Assembly (NCBI GenBank): GCA_963746805.1
Contig: CAVVCQ010000001.1
Location: 372,001 to 436,000, forward strand
Direction of reading: 5' to 3'
DNA from: DATHTC01 sp963746805
GTDB taxonomy: Bacteria; Actinomycetota; Thermoleophilia; Gaiellales; Gaiellaceae
Length of the DNA: 64,000 nucleotides
Made by a program: the position numbers and the translations under genes. Below are positions 18,684-30,698 of the stretch, piece after piece (position 1 is the first letter of the stretch; each line of letters begins with the position of its first letter). The notes below the pieces were generated by a model, which was given only the letters and a program-made list of their open reading frames with translations, was not told the origin of the DNA and ran no database searches.

Positions 18684-19880
18684 ATGGCGACGTTCTCGGT
18701 CAGGTTTCTCGGCTGCAAGGTCTCGCACACCGACGCGCATGCGGTCCGCGAGGCGCTCGTCGCCGGCGGCCACGAGGAGGTCGCGGGCTCGGCGGGCGGG
18801 GACGTCGCGGTCGTCAACGCCTGCTGCGTCACGCACGAGGCCGTCTCCAAGTCGCGCCAGGCCGCCTCGCGCGCGGCCCGCACGCATGCACGCGTGTACG
18901 TGACCGGGTGCGGCGCGAACCTCGAGGGTGTGTGGGGCGGGCTCCCGGACAACGTCGTCGTCGTCGCGAAGCGGTCGGAGGAGACGCCCGCGTACGTCGC
19001 CGGTGACGTCGGCGCGATCGGGTGCGTCCGGGACGAGACGCGGCTCGAGCGGGTGCGGGCGTTCGTGAAGATCCAGGACGGCTGCTCGTTCTCGTGCGCC
19101 TTCTGTGTCGTCCCCCTCGTACGCGGCGGGACGCGCAGCCGCCCCGCGAGTGCGATCCTCGACGAGATCCGCCGCCGGGTGCGCCGTGGGCACAAGGAGG
19201 TCGTGCTGACCGGCATCAACCTCGGGCTCTTCCGCGACCCCGACCGCGGCTGGCGCCTGCCGCGGCTACTGCACGAGGCCGCGGCGGTGGACGGGCTCGC
19301 CCGCCTGCGCCTGTCGTCCATCGAGGTCAACCACGTGAGCGCGGAGCTCGTCGAGGCCGTGCGCGAGTCGCCGACCGTGGCAAAGCACCTGCACGTGCCG
19401 CTCCAGTCCGGCGACGACCGCGTGCTGGCGGAGATGGGCCGGCGCTACACGGTCGCGACCTACCTGCGGCGGCTCGAGCCGCTCCGCGACGTGGCGAACC
19501 TGACCGCCGACGTGATCGTCGGGTTCCCCGGCGAGGACGACGCCGCCTTCGAGCGCACGCTCCGCGCCGTCGACGACGGCGGGATCACGAAGGTGCACGT
19601 GTTCCCGTACTCGCCGCGGCCCGGCACGCGCACGGCCGCTGCCGACACGGTGCCGGCGGCGGTGAAGAAGGAGCGCTCGGCGCGGCTGCGCGCTCGGTCC
19701 GACGACGCGTGCCGGCAGCGCTGGGAGTCCAAGCTCGGCGCGGAGGACACCGTCCTCGTCGATCGGCCCGGCCGCGGCTACGGCGACGACTACACCCCGT
19801 GGCTCGTCAATGCGCCCGTCGGGTCGCTCGTGCGCGTGCGCGGCAGCGCGGTTACCGAGGAGGGCGTCCGTGCCGCCTGA
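18684..19880 (+). CDS. mtaB: tRNA N6-threonylcarbamoyladenosine(37) methylthiotransferase
   Basis: Radical SAM enzyme that adds a methylthio group to t6A at position 37 of tRNA; 398 residues. The N-terminal MTTase domain has FLGCKVSHTDA, NACCVTHEA and VTGCGAN, supplying its three cluster cysteines. The radical SAM motif CSFSCAFC follows VKIQDG, then GEDDAAFERT and HVFPYSPRPGTRTAA. MtaB is favoured over MiaB by the short GCKVSH start and the position next to prmA. A TRAM-like C-terminal part (LVNAPVGSLVRVR) is present. It overlaps the HIT gene by 11 nt. Confidence 0.92.
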   Translation: MATFSVRFLGCKVSHTDAHAVREALVAGGHEEVAGSAGGDVAVVNACCVTHEAVSKSRQAASRAARTHARVYVTGCGANLEGVWGGLPDNVVVVAKRSEETPAYVAGDVGAIGCVRDETRLERVRAFVKIQDGCSFSCAFCVVPLVRGGTRSRPASAILDEIRRRVRRGHKEVVLTGINLGLFRDPDRGWRLPRLLHEAAAVDGLARLRLSSIEVNHVSAELVEAVRESPTVAKHLHVPLQSGDDRVLAEMGRRYTVATYLRRLEPLRDVANLTADVIVGFPGEDDAAFERTLRAVDDGGITKVHVFPYSPRPGTRTAAADTVPAAVKKERSARLRARSDDACRQRWESKLGAEDTVLVDRPGRGYGDDYTPWLVNAPVGSLVRVRGSAVTEEGVRAA

Positions 19881-20202
19881 GGACTGCCTCTTCTGCGCCC
19901 TCGTTCGCGAGGGCGACCACGTGCACGCAATGCCTGGCTTCGTCGCGGTCCGGGACATCAACCCGCGGGCCGACACGCACCTGCTCGTGATCCCGGAGCG
20001 GCACGTCGAGACCTTCCGCGAGGTCGCCGCGTTCGAGGAGCACGAGGCGAAGACGATGCTCGAGTTCGTCGCCGACGTCGCGCGGCGCGAGGGCCTCCAC
20101 GACTACCGCGTGGTGGTCAACGTGGGGGAGTCCGCCGGACAGACAATCTTCCACCTGCACTGGCACGTCCTAGGTGGAAGGATGCGAGGGATGCCCGCAT
20201 GA
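19870..20202 (+). CDS. HIT-family nucleotide hydrolase/transferase
   Basis: Small histidine-triad protein, 110 residues from GTG 19870. The triad is HLHWHVLGG near the C-terminus; the N-terminus has CLFCALVREGD, the Cys pair typical of HinT/PKCI-like proteins. Such proteins hydrolyse AMP-lysine or AMP-amidates, but the substrate here cannot be read from sequence. It overlaps mtaB by 11 nt and the YqeY-like gene by 4 nt, so it belongs to the same operon. Confidence 0.9.
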   Translation: MPPEDCLFCALVREGDHVHAMPGFVAVRDINPRADTHLLVIPERHVETFREVAAFEEHEAKTMLEFVADVARREGLHDYRVVVNVGESAGQTIFHLHWHVLGGRMRGMPA

Positions 20203-20642
20203 CGCTCATCGACGAGCTGAAGGATGACCTCGACGAGGCCGTCCGCGAGCGCGACGAGGACCTGCGGGACGCGATCCGGCTCATCCTCAACTCGCTCCAG
20301 CTGGCGGAGAAGGAGCTGCAGCGCCCGCTCACGCAGGACGAGGAGCTGCAGGTGCTCCAGCGTGAGCGCAAGCGGCGGGTCGAGGCCGCGGAGGCGTTCC
20401 GGGCCGCAGGGCGGGAGGAGCAGGCCGAGGACGAGGAGTACGAGCTCGAGGTCCTCGAGGACTACATGCCCGACCCGCTCTCGGATGAGGCCGTCGAGGA
20501 CATCGTCGACGACGTGATCGCCGAGGTCGGCGCCACGAGCATGCGCGACTTCGGCCGGGTGATGGCGGACGTGATGCCACAGGTGTCCGGCCGCGCGGAC
20601 GGGTCGGCCGTGAGCCAGATCGTCCGCGAGAAGCTGGCCTAG
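20199..20642 (+). CDS. GatB/YqeY domain protein
   Basis: 147-residue protein related to the tail domain of GatB that contacts tRNA. Landmarks are LIDELKDDLDEAVRERD, RKRRVEAAEAFRAAGR, EVLEDYMPDPLSDEA and a final SGRADGSAVSQIVREKL, which follow the family from end to end. It usually lies in translation-related operons, as here after mtaB and the HIT gene. Its precise function is not established. Confidence 0.92.
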   Translation: MTLIDELKDDLDEAVRERDEDLRDAIRLILNSLQLAEKELQRPLTQDEELQVLQRERKRRVEAAEAFRAAGREEQAEDEEYELEVLEDYMPDPLSDEAVEDIVDDVIAEVGATSMRDFGRVMADVMPQVSGRADGSAVSQIVREKLA

Positions 20643-20718
20643 CGCCGCGCCGTCCAGCCCCCCACCTGGGGGCACGCGGCTCCCTTCCGGAATCGTCGCA
20701 TGCGCCGGCGCACGTGTC

Positions 20719-20730
20719 CGTGCCGGGTCC

Positions 20731-20736
<6 letters not shown>
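20719..20736. repeat. 11-nt-period direct repeat, site E
   Basis: Two exact CGTGCCG copies (reverse complement of CGGCACG) at 20719 and 20730, between the YqeY-like gene and the decarboxylase. The GTG at 20731 that could start the decarboxylase lies inside this site. Confidence 0.5.
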
Positions 20737-22628
<1,892 letters not shown>

Positions 22629-22632
<4 letters not shown>

Positions 22633-24267
22633 GCGCGCTCGCGTACGCCGCGCAGATCCCGCGCGTGATCGGCGGCGTGCTCCGCAACCGCGACCTGCGC
22701 CGCGTGCAGCTCGCGTTCGTCGCCTTCAACGCCGCGGAGTGGGGCGTGTGGATCGCGATGCTCGTCTACGCGTACGAGCAGGGCGGCGCGACGACGGCCG
22801 GCCTCGTCGCCGTGGCGCAGCTCGTCCCCGCGGCCCTGTTCGCGCCCCTCGCCGCCTCGCTCGGCGACCGCCGTCCACCGACACGCGTCCTTGCCGCCGG
22901 CTACGTCGCCCAGGCACTCGCGATGGGCGCGACCGCGGCCGTGCTCCTCGCCGACGGCCCGCCGCTCGCCGCCTACGCGCTCGCCGCGGTCGCCGCGACC
23001 GCCGTGACGGTGACGCGCCCGGCGCAGGCGGTGCTCCTGCCGTCGCTGGCGCGGACGCCGGAGGAGCTGACCGCGGCGAACGTCGTCGCGGGCTGGATCG
23101 AGAGCCTCAGCGTCCTCGTCGCGCCGGCACTCGCGGGCGTTCTGCTCGGCGTCGGCGGGGCCGGCGCGGTCTTCGCGGTCATGGCCGTCGTCGCCGGGGC
23201 GGCGGCGGTCCTCGTCGCACCGGTCCAGAGCCCGCGGCCGACCGGCGCCGGGCCGGTGCTCGCGGGCATGCTCGACGGCCTCGCGGTCGTCGCGCGCGAG
23301 CCCGGCCCGCGTGCGCTCGTCTGGCTGCTCGGGGTCGAGGCGCTCGCGATCGGAGCGCTCGACGTCCTCTACGTCGTCCTCGCGGTCGGTGTGCTCGGCT
23401 ACGAGGGCGGCACGGCCGGCTACCTCAACGCCGCGTTCGGCCTCGGCGGCGTCGTCGGGGTCGCGGTGACCGTCGCGCTCGTCGGTCGTCGCCGGCTCGC
23501 ACCTGCCCTGCTCGCAGGCCTCGTGCTCTGGGCCGCCGCGCTCGCCGCGATCGCGCTCACGGGCACGCTTCGCCGCCGTGTTCCTGCTCCTCGCCGCGGC
23601 CGGCGTGGGCCGGACGACGCTCGACGTCGCCGGCAGGACGCTGCTGCAGCGGATCGCGACGCCGACCGCGCTCTCGCGCGTCTTCGGCCTCCTCGAGGGC
23701 CTGACGATGGCCGGCCTCGCCGCCGGCTCGATCCTCGCCTCGGCGTTCGTCGCGCTCGCCGGCGGCCGCGGAGCGTTCGTGTGCCTCGCCGCGGTCCTCC
23801 CGCTCGCCGCGGCCCTCGTCGTTCGGAGCATCCTGGCGAGCGACGCCGCCGCGCTGCCGGTCGTCGAGATGGCGCGCCTGCGGGCGCTGCCGATCTTCGC
23901 GTACCTCGGCCCGGTCGAGCTCGAGGCGGCCGCGCGCTCGATCGAGCCCGTCGAGCTCCCCGCCGGGACGGTCGTCATCCGCGAGGGCGAGGCCGGCGAC
24001 TGCTTCTACGTCGTCGCGGACGGCGAGGTCGTGGTCTGGCGGGGCGAGACGCGCGTCCGCGAGCTCGGGCGCGGCGAGTGCTTCGGCGCGATCGCGCTCG
24101 TCCGCGACGTGCCGCGGACCGCAACGGTCGTCGCGAAGACCGACGTGCGTCTCGACAGCCTCGGCCAGGCCGAGTTCCTGCGCGCCGTCACGGGTCACGA
24201 GCGAACGTCGAGGCACGCGGACGAGCTCGTGGCGGCCCACCTCGCGCACGGCGCGAGCCCGCCCTGA
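22629..24267 (+). CDS. MFS transporter fused to a cNMP-binding domain, one frameshift
   Basis: GTG 22629 starts a major facilitator protein (IGGVLRNRDLRRVQLAFVAF, WIAMLVYAYEQGG, PLAASLGDRRPPTR, TVTRPAQAVLLPSLARTPEEL) with about 11-12 helices. Near 23570 one extra base breaks the frame, which resumes FAAVFLLLAAAGVGRTTLDV. After the last helix a cyclic-nucleotide-binding domain follows (ARLRALPIFAYLGPVELEAA, CFYVVADGEVVV, ECFGAIALVRDVPRTATVV). The usual FGE of the phosphate-binding cassette reads FGA here, but PRTATV is kept. It is coupled to the upstream decarboxylase, which carries the same type of domain, so it may export the amine or import its precursor. Confidence 0.85.
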
Positions 24268-24275
24268 TCCCCGCC

Positions 24276-24281
24276 TACACT
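24276..24281 (+). promoter_or_regulatory. -10 box of the phoH-like gene
   Basis: TACACT, then 6 nt, then GTG 24288: a leaderless start, separating the PhoH-YbeY operon from the MFS gene. Confidence 0.5.
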
Positions 24282-24287
24282 GAGCCC

Positions 24288-25243
<956 letters not shown>

Positions 25244-25247
<4 letters not shown>

Positions 25248-25618
25248 TCGAGGTCGCGGTCGAGAACCGCAGCGGCATCGAGGTCGACGGCGAGGGTGCG
25301 GCCGAGCTCGTCCGACGCGTGCTCGAGGCTGAGGGCATCGACGGCGGCGAGGTCGGCATCGCGTTCGTGGGCCCGGAGGAGAGCCGCGCGCTCAAGCGCG
25401 AGCATCTCGGCGTCGACGAAGCAACCGACGTGCTCTCGTTCCCCCTCGACGGCCGCGAGGACGTGCCGACCGGTCTCCCGCGGCAGCTCGGCGACCTCGT
25501 CGTCTGCCCGCAGGTCGTGGGCGACGACTGGCGCACGCCGCTCGTGCACGGCGTCCTGCACCTGCTCGGCTACGACCACGGGCCCGAGATGGCGGCGCGT
25601 GAGGAGGCGCTGCGCTGA
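25244..25618 (+). CDS. ybeY: Endoribonuclease YbeY
   Basis: Metal-dependent single-strand RNase for 16S rRNA 3'-end maturation and ribosome quality control; 124 residues, slightly short. The zinc motif is intact: HGVLHLLGYDH. The fold also shows EATDVLSFPLDG and LGDLVVCPQVV. The GTG start at 25244 overlaps phoH-like by 4 nt, and the stop overlaps the next ATG by 1 nt (TGATG). Confidence 0.95.
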
Positions 25619-26349
25619 TGGCCGTCCGGCCGTTGCGCCCCGGCCGCGCGCCGAGCCTGCTCGACTCGTTCAACTTCGCCTTCGAGGGGATCATCCACGT
25701 GCTCCGCACGCAGCGGAACATGCGGATCCACTTCATGATCGCGGCCGGCGTGCTGATCGCTGCGGTCGCGATCGGCGTGACGCGGATGGAGCTGATCGCG
25801 CTGCTGCTCGCGATCGCGTTCGTGATGTTCGCGGAGATGATCAACACGGCGATCGAGGGCGCGGTCGACGTCTCGACCACGTCGTTCGACCCGAACGCGA
25901 AGCTCGCGAAGGACATCGCCGCCGGCGCAGTCCTCATCGCGACCGTCACGGCGGTCGCCGTCGGCTACCTGATCTTCTCCGAACGGCTCGCCGACCGCAG
26001 CTCGCGCCTGCTCGAGCGGCTCTCGGACGCGCCCGCGGAGCTGACGCTCGTGGTGCTCGTGCTGACGACGATCGCCGTGATCGGGGCGAAGGCGATCACG
26101 CGCAGCGGCACGCCGCTCCGCGGGGGCTTCCCGTCCGGCCATGCCGCGCTCGCGTTCGCCGGTTGGATGGCGATCACGCTGCTCGTGGACGAGCAGCAGT
26201 TCCTCGTCTCGTCCGTCGCGTTCGTGCTCGCGGTGCTCGTGGCGCAGACGCGTGTCGAGTCGGGGATCCACTCGCCGCTCGAGGTCTTCCTGGGCGCGAT
26301 CCTCGGCTCGCTGACCGCCCTCGTCGTGATCCAGGTCTTCGCGTCGTGA
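25618..26349 (+). CDS. DgkA-like lipid kinase fused to PAP2 phosphatase
   Basis: 243-residue membrane protein joining two opposite activities. Residues 1-125 are a diacylglycerol/undecaprenol kinase domain: SFNFAFEGIIHVLRTQRN, then EMINTAIEGAVD at 73-84 with the catalytic Glu and Asn. Residues 140-243 are a PAP2-type phosphatase: GGFPSGHAALAFAGW (FPSGHAA at 171-177) and SGIHSPLEVFLG, keeping both histidine motifs. The kinase part has about three helices and the phosphatase part four. It probably controls the phosphorylation of a polyprenol or diacylglycerol pool. The gene sits between ybeY and a methyltransferase in one operon. Confidence 0.88.
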   Translation: MAVRPLRPGRAPSLLDSFNFAFEGIIHVLRTQRNMRIHFMIAAGVLIAAVAIGVTRMELIALLLAIAFVMFAEMINTAIEGAVDVSTTSFDPNAKLAKDIAAGAVLIATVTAVAVGYLIFSERLADRSSRLLERLSDAPAELTLVVLVLTTIAVIGAKAITRSGTPLRGGFPSGHAALAFAGWMAITLLVDEQQFLVSSVAFVLAVLVAQTRVESGIHSPLEVFLGAILGSLTALVVIQVFAS

Positions 26350-27011
26350 ACGACGTGCTCGGCGAGATGAAGGCCTATTACGCCGCGCGGGCGCCGGAGT
26401 ACGACGACTGGTGGTTCCGCCGCGGCCCCTACGACCTCGGCGAGGAGGGCAACGCCCGCTGGGCAGCCGAGGCGGCCGAGGTCGAGGCGGCGCTCGGCGC
26501 GCTGCGGCCGTTCGGCAGCGTCGTCGAGTTGGCCGCGGGCACCGGCCTCTGGACGCGCCACCTCGTCGAGGGCGCGACCCGTGTCCTCGCCCTCGACGCC
26601 AGCGCCGAGACGCTCGCGCTCAACCGCGAGCGCACCGGCGGCCGCGCCGAGTACCGCGTTGCCGACCTGTTCGCGTGGGAGCCCGAGGAGCGGTTCGACC
26701 TCTGCGTCTTCGGCTTCTGGCTCTCGCACGTGCCCGAGACGCGGTTCGACGCCTTCTGGGACACGGTGCGGCGCGCCTCGGACCGATTCTTCGTCGTGGA
26801 CAGCGCCGCCGGCGACCCCGCGCACCTGTGGGAGAGCGCGGGCGAGCGTGAGGTGCGGCGCCTGTCCGACGGCCGGGAGTTCGAGATCGTGAAGCGTCGC
26901 TGGTCGCCGGACGGCCTGGCTGCACGGCTCGAGCCGCTCGGCTGGGAGATCGATCTGCGCACGAGCTCGGGCGGCAGCTTCGTGTACGGCTCGGGCAGGA
27001 TCAGGGCATGA
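26346..27011 (+). CDS. Class I SAM-dependent methyltransferase
   Basis: 221 residues from GTG 26346, which overlaps the previous stop by 4 nt. The SAM-binding loop is VVELAAGTGLWTRHL, followed by LALDASAETLALN (acidic end of strand 2) and DLCVFGFWLSHVP. This is a small-molecule-type methyltransferase of the UbiE-like class. The substrate is not predictable. It overlaps cdd by 4 nt. Confidence 0.85.
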   Translation: MNDVLGEMKAYYAARAPEYDDWWFRRGPYDLGEEGNARWAAEAAEVEAALGALRPFGSVVELAAGTGLWTRHLVEGATRVLALDASAETLALNRERTGGRAEYRVADLFAWEPEERFDLCVFGFWLSHVPETRFDAFWDTVRRASDRFFVVDSAAGDPAHLWESAGEREVRRLSDGREFEIVKRRWSPDGLAARLEPLGWEIDLRTSSGGSFVYGSGRIRA

Positions 27012-27379
27012 CCGGTGAAGAGCTCGTCGAGCGCGCCGAGGCCGCGGCGCAACGCGCCTACGCGCCGTACTCGAACTACCTCGTCGGCGCCGTCGTCCTC
27101 ACCCGCGACGGCACGCTCGTCGAGGGCGTGAACGTCGAGAACGCCGCCTATCCGCTCGGCATCTGCGCGGAGCGGACGGCGCTGTCGCGCGCGGTCGTCG
27201 AAGGTTTCCGTCCCGGCGACGTCGAGGCCGTGGGGATCACCGCGTCCCCGTGCGGCGGCTGCCGGCAGTGGCTGCACGAGTTCCGCGTCGACCGCGTGGC
27301 CTTCCGGCGCGAGGACGGCTCGATCGCCGAGTACACGCCCGCCGAGCTTCTCCCGGACACGTGGAACCTTCCGGGCTGA
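27008..27379 (+). CDS. cdd: Cytidine deaminase
   Basis: Deaminates cytidine and deoxycytidine to uridine and deoxyuridine in pyrimidine salvage; 123 residues. The zinc site is complete: CAERTALSRAV (Cys-Ala-Glu, with the catalytic Glu) and PCGGCRQWLHEF (the two further Cys). AYAPYSNYLVGAVV and GVNVENAAYPLG line the nucleoside pocket. Its 3' end overlaps era by 19 nt. Confidence 0.96.
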   Translation: MTGEELVERAEAAAQRAYAPYSNYLVGAVVLTRDGTLVEGVNVENAAYPLGICAERTALSRAVVEGFRPGDVEAVGITASPCGGCRQWLHEFRVDRVAFRREDGSIAEYTPAELLPDTWNLPG

Positions 27380-28236
27380 GGTCGGGCTTCGTCGCGGTCG
27401 CCGGTCGACCGAACGTCGGCAAGTCGACGCTCGTGAACGCGCTCTGCGGCGGCAAGGTCGCCATCGTCTCGGACAAGCCGCAGACGACGCGGCGGCGGAT
27501 CTTCGGGATCGCGAACGGCGACGACTACCAACTCGTGCTCGCCGACCTCCCCGGCTTCCAGCGCCCCCGCGACGCGCTCACCGAGCACATGCAACGGACG
27601 GTCGACTCGTCCTTCGAGGACGTCGAGGGCGTCCTGTTCGTGCTCGACGCGCGCGAGCGGATCGGTGCGGGCGACCGCTTCGTCGCGAAGAAGGTGTTCG
27701 GGCTCGGCGTCCCGGTCGTGATCGCGCTGAACAAGGTCGACCGGCTCAAGCCGGGGCACATCGCGCAGCAGATGCAGACGGCGGCGCAGCTCGGCGACTT
27801 CCACGCGCTGCATCCCGTCTCGGCGAAGACCGGCGACGGCGTGGGGGAGCTGCGCGACGAGCTGGTCGAGCTCCTCCCGGACGGCCCGCACTACTTCCCC
27901 GTCGACCAGCGCACCGACCTCGGCCCGGAGGAGCAGATCGCGGAGCTCGTCCGCGAGAAGGCGCTGCACCTCACACGCGAGGAGGTGCCGCACGCGCTCA
28001 CGGCCGAGGTCGAGGAGCTGGGGGAGAAGGTCGTGCGGGCCACGATCTTCGTCGAGACGGAGTCGCAGAAGCAGATCCTCGTCGGCAAGGGCGGAGCGAT
28101 GGTGCGGGAGATCGGTACGCGGGCGCGGCCGGAGGTCGAGGCCCTGCTCGGGCACCCGGTCTTCCTCGAGCTGCACGTCAAGGTGCGCCCGCGCTGGCGC
28201 CGCGAGGAACGCTTCCTCGAGCGCATGGGGCTCTGA
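27361..28236 (+). CDS. era: GTPase Era
   Basis: Ribosome-assembly GTPase that binds the 3' end of 16S rRNA; 291 residues. GTG 27361 gives VEPSGLRSGFVAVAGRPNVG. G1 is GRPNVGKST (15-23), DLPGF stands for G3 and NKVD for G4, with an effector region SDKPQTTRRRIFGI. The C-terminal KH domain has EKVVRATIFVETESQKQILVGKGG. The PhoH-YbeY-Dgk-Cdd-Era order is a common bacterial cluster. Starting inside cdd is supported by the residues before the G1 strand; CTG 27376 is the alternative. Confidence 0.96.
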   Translation: MEPSGLRSGFVAVAGRPNVGKSTLVNALCGGKVAIVSDKPQTTRRRIFGIANGDDYQLVLADLPGFQRPRDALTEHMQRTVDSSFEDVEGVLFVLDARERIGAGDRFVAKKVFGLGVPVVIALNKVDRLKPGHIAQQMQTAAQLGDFHALHPVSAKTGDGVGELRDELVELLPDGPHYFPVDQRTDLGPEEQIAELVREKALHLTREEVPHALTAEVEELGEKVVRATIFVETESQKQILVGKGGAMVREIGTRARPEVEALLGHPVFLELHVKVRPRWRREERFLERMGL

Positions 28237-28271
28237 CGAGGGGCGTCGGAAGCCGGGCACAGGTAGGGGGC

Positions 28272-28277
28272 TACACT
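28272..28277 (+). promoter_or_regulatory. -10 box of deoC
   Basis: TACACT, 6 nt, then ATG 28284: a leaderless start for the deoC-aldehyde dehydrogenase operon. Confidence 0.5.
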
Positions 28278-28283
28278 CACCGC

Positions 28284-29222
28284 ATGGCGCAGGCTCCGGC
28301 ACTGCCCCGTGGGTTCGAGCTCCCGCTCGAGCCGCGGCTCCCTCGGATCGGCTCGATCGACCAGGTCGCCGTCGAGGAGCGGGCCGAGTCGCTCGCGAAG
28401 CGGTCGATCAAGAAGGAGGCCAAGCTCTGGGCGCTCGAGACGGCCGTCCGGATGATGGACCTGACGACGCTCGAGGGCGCCGACACGCCCGGCAAGATCG
28501 CCGCCCTGTGCTCGAAGGCGGTGCGGCCCGACCCGGTCGACCGCACGATTCCCTCGGTCGCCGCCGTCTGCGTGTACCCGAACCTCGTCCCCGTGGCGAA
28601 GGAGCGGCTCGCCGGCAGCGGGGTCAAGGTCGCTGCGGTCTCGACGTACTTCCCGTCCGGGCAGGCGCCGCTCGACGTGAAGCTCCGCGACGTTCACGAT
28701 GCCGTCGAGCTCGGCGCCGACGAGATCGACATGGTGATCGATCGCGGCGCATTCCTCTCGGGCCGCTACGCGAAGGTCTACGACGAGATCGTCAAGGTGA
28801 AGGAGGCCTGCGGCGAAGCGCACCTCAAGGTGATCCTCGAGACCGGCGAGCTCGGCACCTACGACAACGTGCGCCGCGCCTCGCTGCTCGCGATGGCCGC
28901 CGGCGCGGACTTCATCAAGACCTCGACCGGGAAGGTGAGCCCGGCGGCGACGCTGCCTGTCTCGCTCGTCATGCTCGAGGCGATCCGCGACGTCCACGAC
29001 GAGACCGGCCGGATCGTCGGCTTCAAGCCCGCGGGCGGCATCCGCGCCGCCAAGCAGGCGATCCAGCACCTCGTGCTCGTCCACGAGACCCTCGGCCCGG
29101 ACTGGCTCACGCCCGACCTGCACCGCTTCGGCGCGTCGTCGCTCCTGAACGACGTGCTGATGCAGATCCGGAAACAGAAGACCGGCGCGTACCAATCCCT
29201 CGACTACTTCACGATCGACTGA
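28284..29222 (+). CDS. deoC: Deoxyribose-phosphate aldolase
   Basis: Splits 2-deoxyribose 5-phosphate into acetaldehyde and glyceraldehyde 3-phosphate; 312 residues. Motifs: MDLTTLEGADTPGKI near the start, VCVYPNLVPVAKERL, DEIDMVIDRGAFLSG, KVILETGELG and FIKTSTGK with the Schiff-base lysine near residue 212, then GFKPAGGIR. It is longer than E. coli DeoC by an N-terminal extension, as in actinobacterial forms. Its stop overlaps the first aldehyde dehydrogenase (TGATG), which would oxidise the acetaldehyde. Confidence 0.96.
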   Translation: MAQAPALPRGFELPLEPRLPRIGSIDQVAVEERAESLAKRSIKKEAKLWALETAVRMMDLTTLEGADTPGKIAALCSKAVRPDPVDRTIPSVAAVCVYPNLVPVAKERLAGSGVKVAAVSTYFPSGQAPLDVKLRDVHDAVELGADEIDMVIDRGAFLSGRYAKVYDEIVKVKEACGEAHLKVILETGELGTYDNVRRASLLAMAAGADFIKTSTGKVSPAATLPVSLVMLEAIRDVHDETGRIVGFKPAGGIRAAKQAIQHLVLVHETLGPDWLTPDLHRFGASSLLNDVLMQIRKQKTGAYQSLDYFTID

Positions 29223-30697
29223 TGAGCGACGTCGAGAAGCGCCAGGACCGCGCTCCCGTTCCGACCGAATGGACGTACGCGCCGGCGCCGGAGTCGGCCG
29301 ACATCGTCCGGCTGCAGGACCGGTACGGGATCTACGTCGGCGGCGAGTGGCTCGACACCGCGGAGTCGTACACGACGCTGTCCCCGGCCTCCGAGGAGCC
29401 GCTCGCGGAGATCTCGCAGGCGGGGCCGGAGGAGGTCGGCACGGCGGTCGATGCCGCGCGGGCCGCGTTCGAGAACGGGTGGTCGTCACTGCCGGGCTCC
29501 GAGCGCGCGAAGTACCTCTATCGCATCGCGCGCATCCTGCAGGAGCGCTCGCGCGAGTTCGCGGTGCTCGAGTCGATGAACGGCGGCAAGCCGATCAAGG
29601 AGTCGCGCGACGTCGACCTCCCGCTCGCCGCGGCGCACTTCTTCTACTACGCCGGCTGGGCCGACAAGCTCGAGTACGCGTTCCCGAACCGCCGTCCGCG
29701 TCCGCTCGGCGTCGCCGGTCAGATCATCCCGTGGAACTTCCCGCTGCTCATGCTTGCGTGGAAGGTCGCGCCCGCGTTGGCCGCGGGGAACACGGTCGTG
29801 CTCAAGCCGGCCGAGACGACGCCGCTGACGGCGCTGCTCTTCTGCGACGTCCTCCGCCAGGCCGAGCTGCCGCCGGGGGTCGTGAACATCGTCACCGGCG
29901 ACGGCCGCACGGGGGCCGCGCTCGTGAAGCACGAGGGCGTCGACAAGATCGCGTTCACCGGCTCGACGGACGTCGGCAAGGCGATCCAGCGCGAGCTCGC
30001 CGGTACCGGCACGAAGCTGACGCTCGAGCTCGGCGGCAAGGCCGCGAACATCATCTTCGACGACGCCGCGCTCGACCAGGCGGTCGAGGGGATCGTCAAC
30101 GGCATCTACTTCAACCAGGGCCACGTCTGCTGCGCCGGCTCGCGCCTGTTCGTGCAGGAGTCGATCTACGAGCAGACCGTCTCGAAGCTCAAGCGCCGCA
30201 TGGCGACGCTGCGCGTCGGCGACCCGCTCGACAAGAACACCGACGTCGGCGCGATCAACTCGCGGATGCAGCTCGAGAAGATCGAGGAGCTCGTCGAGAG
30301 CGGCAAGGAGGAGGGCGCGGAGGTCTACCAGCCGCCGTGCCGGCTCCCGGAGAAGGGCTACTGGTTCGTGCCGACGGTGTTCACGAACGTCGCCCAGAGC
30401 TACCGGATCGCGCAGGAGGAGATCTTCGGGCCGGTGCTCTCCGTGCTGACGTTCCGCACGCCCGAGGAGGCGCTGGAGAAGGCGAACAACACGCCGTACG
30501 GGCTCTCCGCCGGCGTCTGGACGGAGAAGGGCTCGCGCATCCTGTGGATGGCGCAGCGGCTCCGGGCCGGGGTCGTGTGGGCGAACACGTACAACCGCTT
30601 CGACCCGACCTCGCCGTTCGGCGGCTACAAGGAGTCCGGGTTCGGCCGCGAGGGCGGCCGGCACGGGCTCGAGCCGTATCTGGCGTTCGAGGAGTGA
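29222..30697 (+). CDS. NAD(P)-dependent aldehyde dehydrogenase
   Basis: 491 residues, full-length. Cofactor and catalytic landmarks: GQIIPWNFPLLMLAWK, VLKPAETTPLTAL, FTGSTDVGK, LELGGKAANIIFDDA (general-base Glu near 269), NQGHVCCAGSRLFV (catalytic Cys near 303) and EEIFGPVLSV. The C-terminal segment SPFGGYKESGFGREGG is intact. Placed right after deoC, it probably oxidises acetaldehyde from deoxyribose breakdown. The next gene is a truncated relative that begins 1 nt after its stop. Confidence 0.95.
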   Translation: MSDVEKRQDRAPVPTEWTYAPAPESADIVRLQDRYGIYVGGEWLDTAESYTTLSPASEEPLAEISQAGPEEVGTAVDAARAAFENGWSSLPGSERAKYLYRIARILQERSREFAVLESMNGGKPIKESRDVDLPLAAAHFFYYAGWADKLEYAFPNRRPRPLGVAGQIIPWNFPLLMLAWKVAPALAAGNTVVLKPAETTPLTALLFCDVLRQAELPPGVVNIVTGDGRTGAALVKHEGVDKIAFTGSTDVGKAIQRELAGTGTKLTLELGGKAANIIFDDAALDQAVEGIVNGIYFNQGHVCCAGSRLFVQESIYEQTVSKLKRRMATLRVGDPLDKNTDVGAINSRMQLEKIEELVESGKEEGAEVYQPPCRLPEKGYWFVPTVFTNVAQSYRIAQEEIFGPVLSVLTFRTPEEALEKANNTPYGLSAGVWTEKGSRILWMAQRLRAGVVWANTYNRFDPTSPFGGYKESGFGREGGRHGLEPYLAFEE

Positions 30698-30698
30698 G

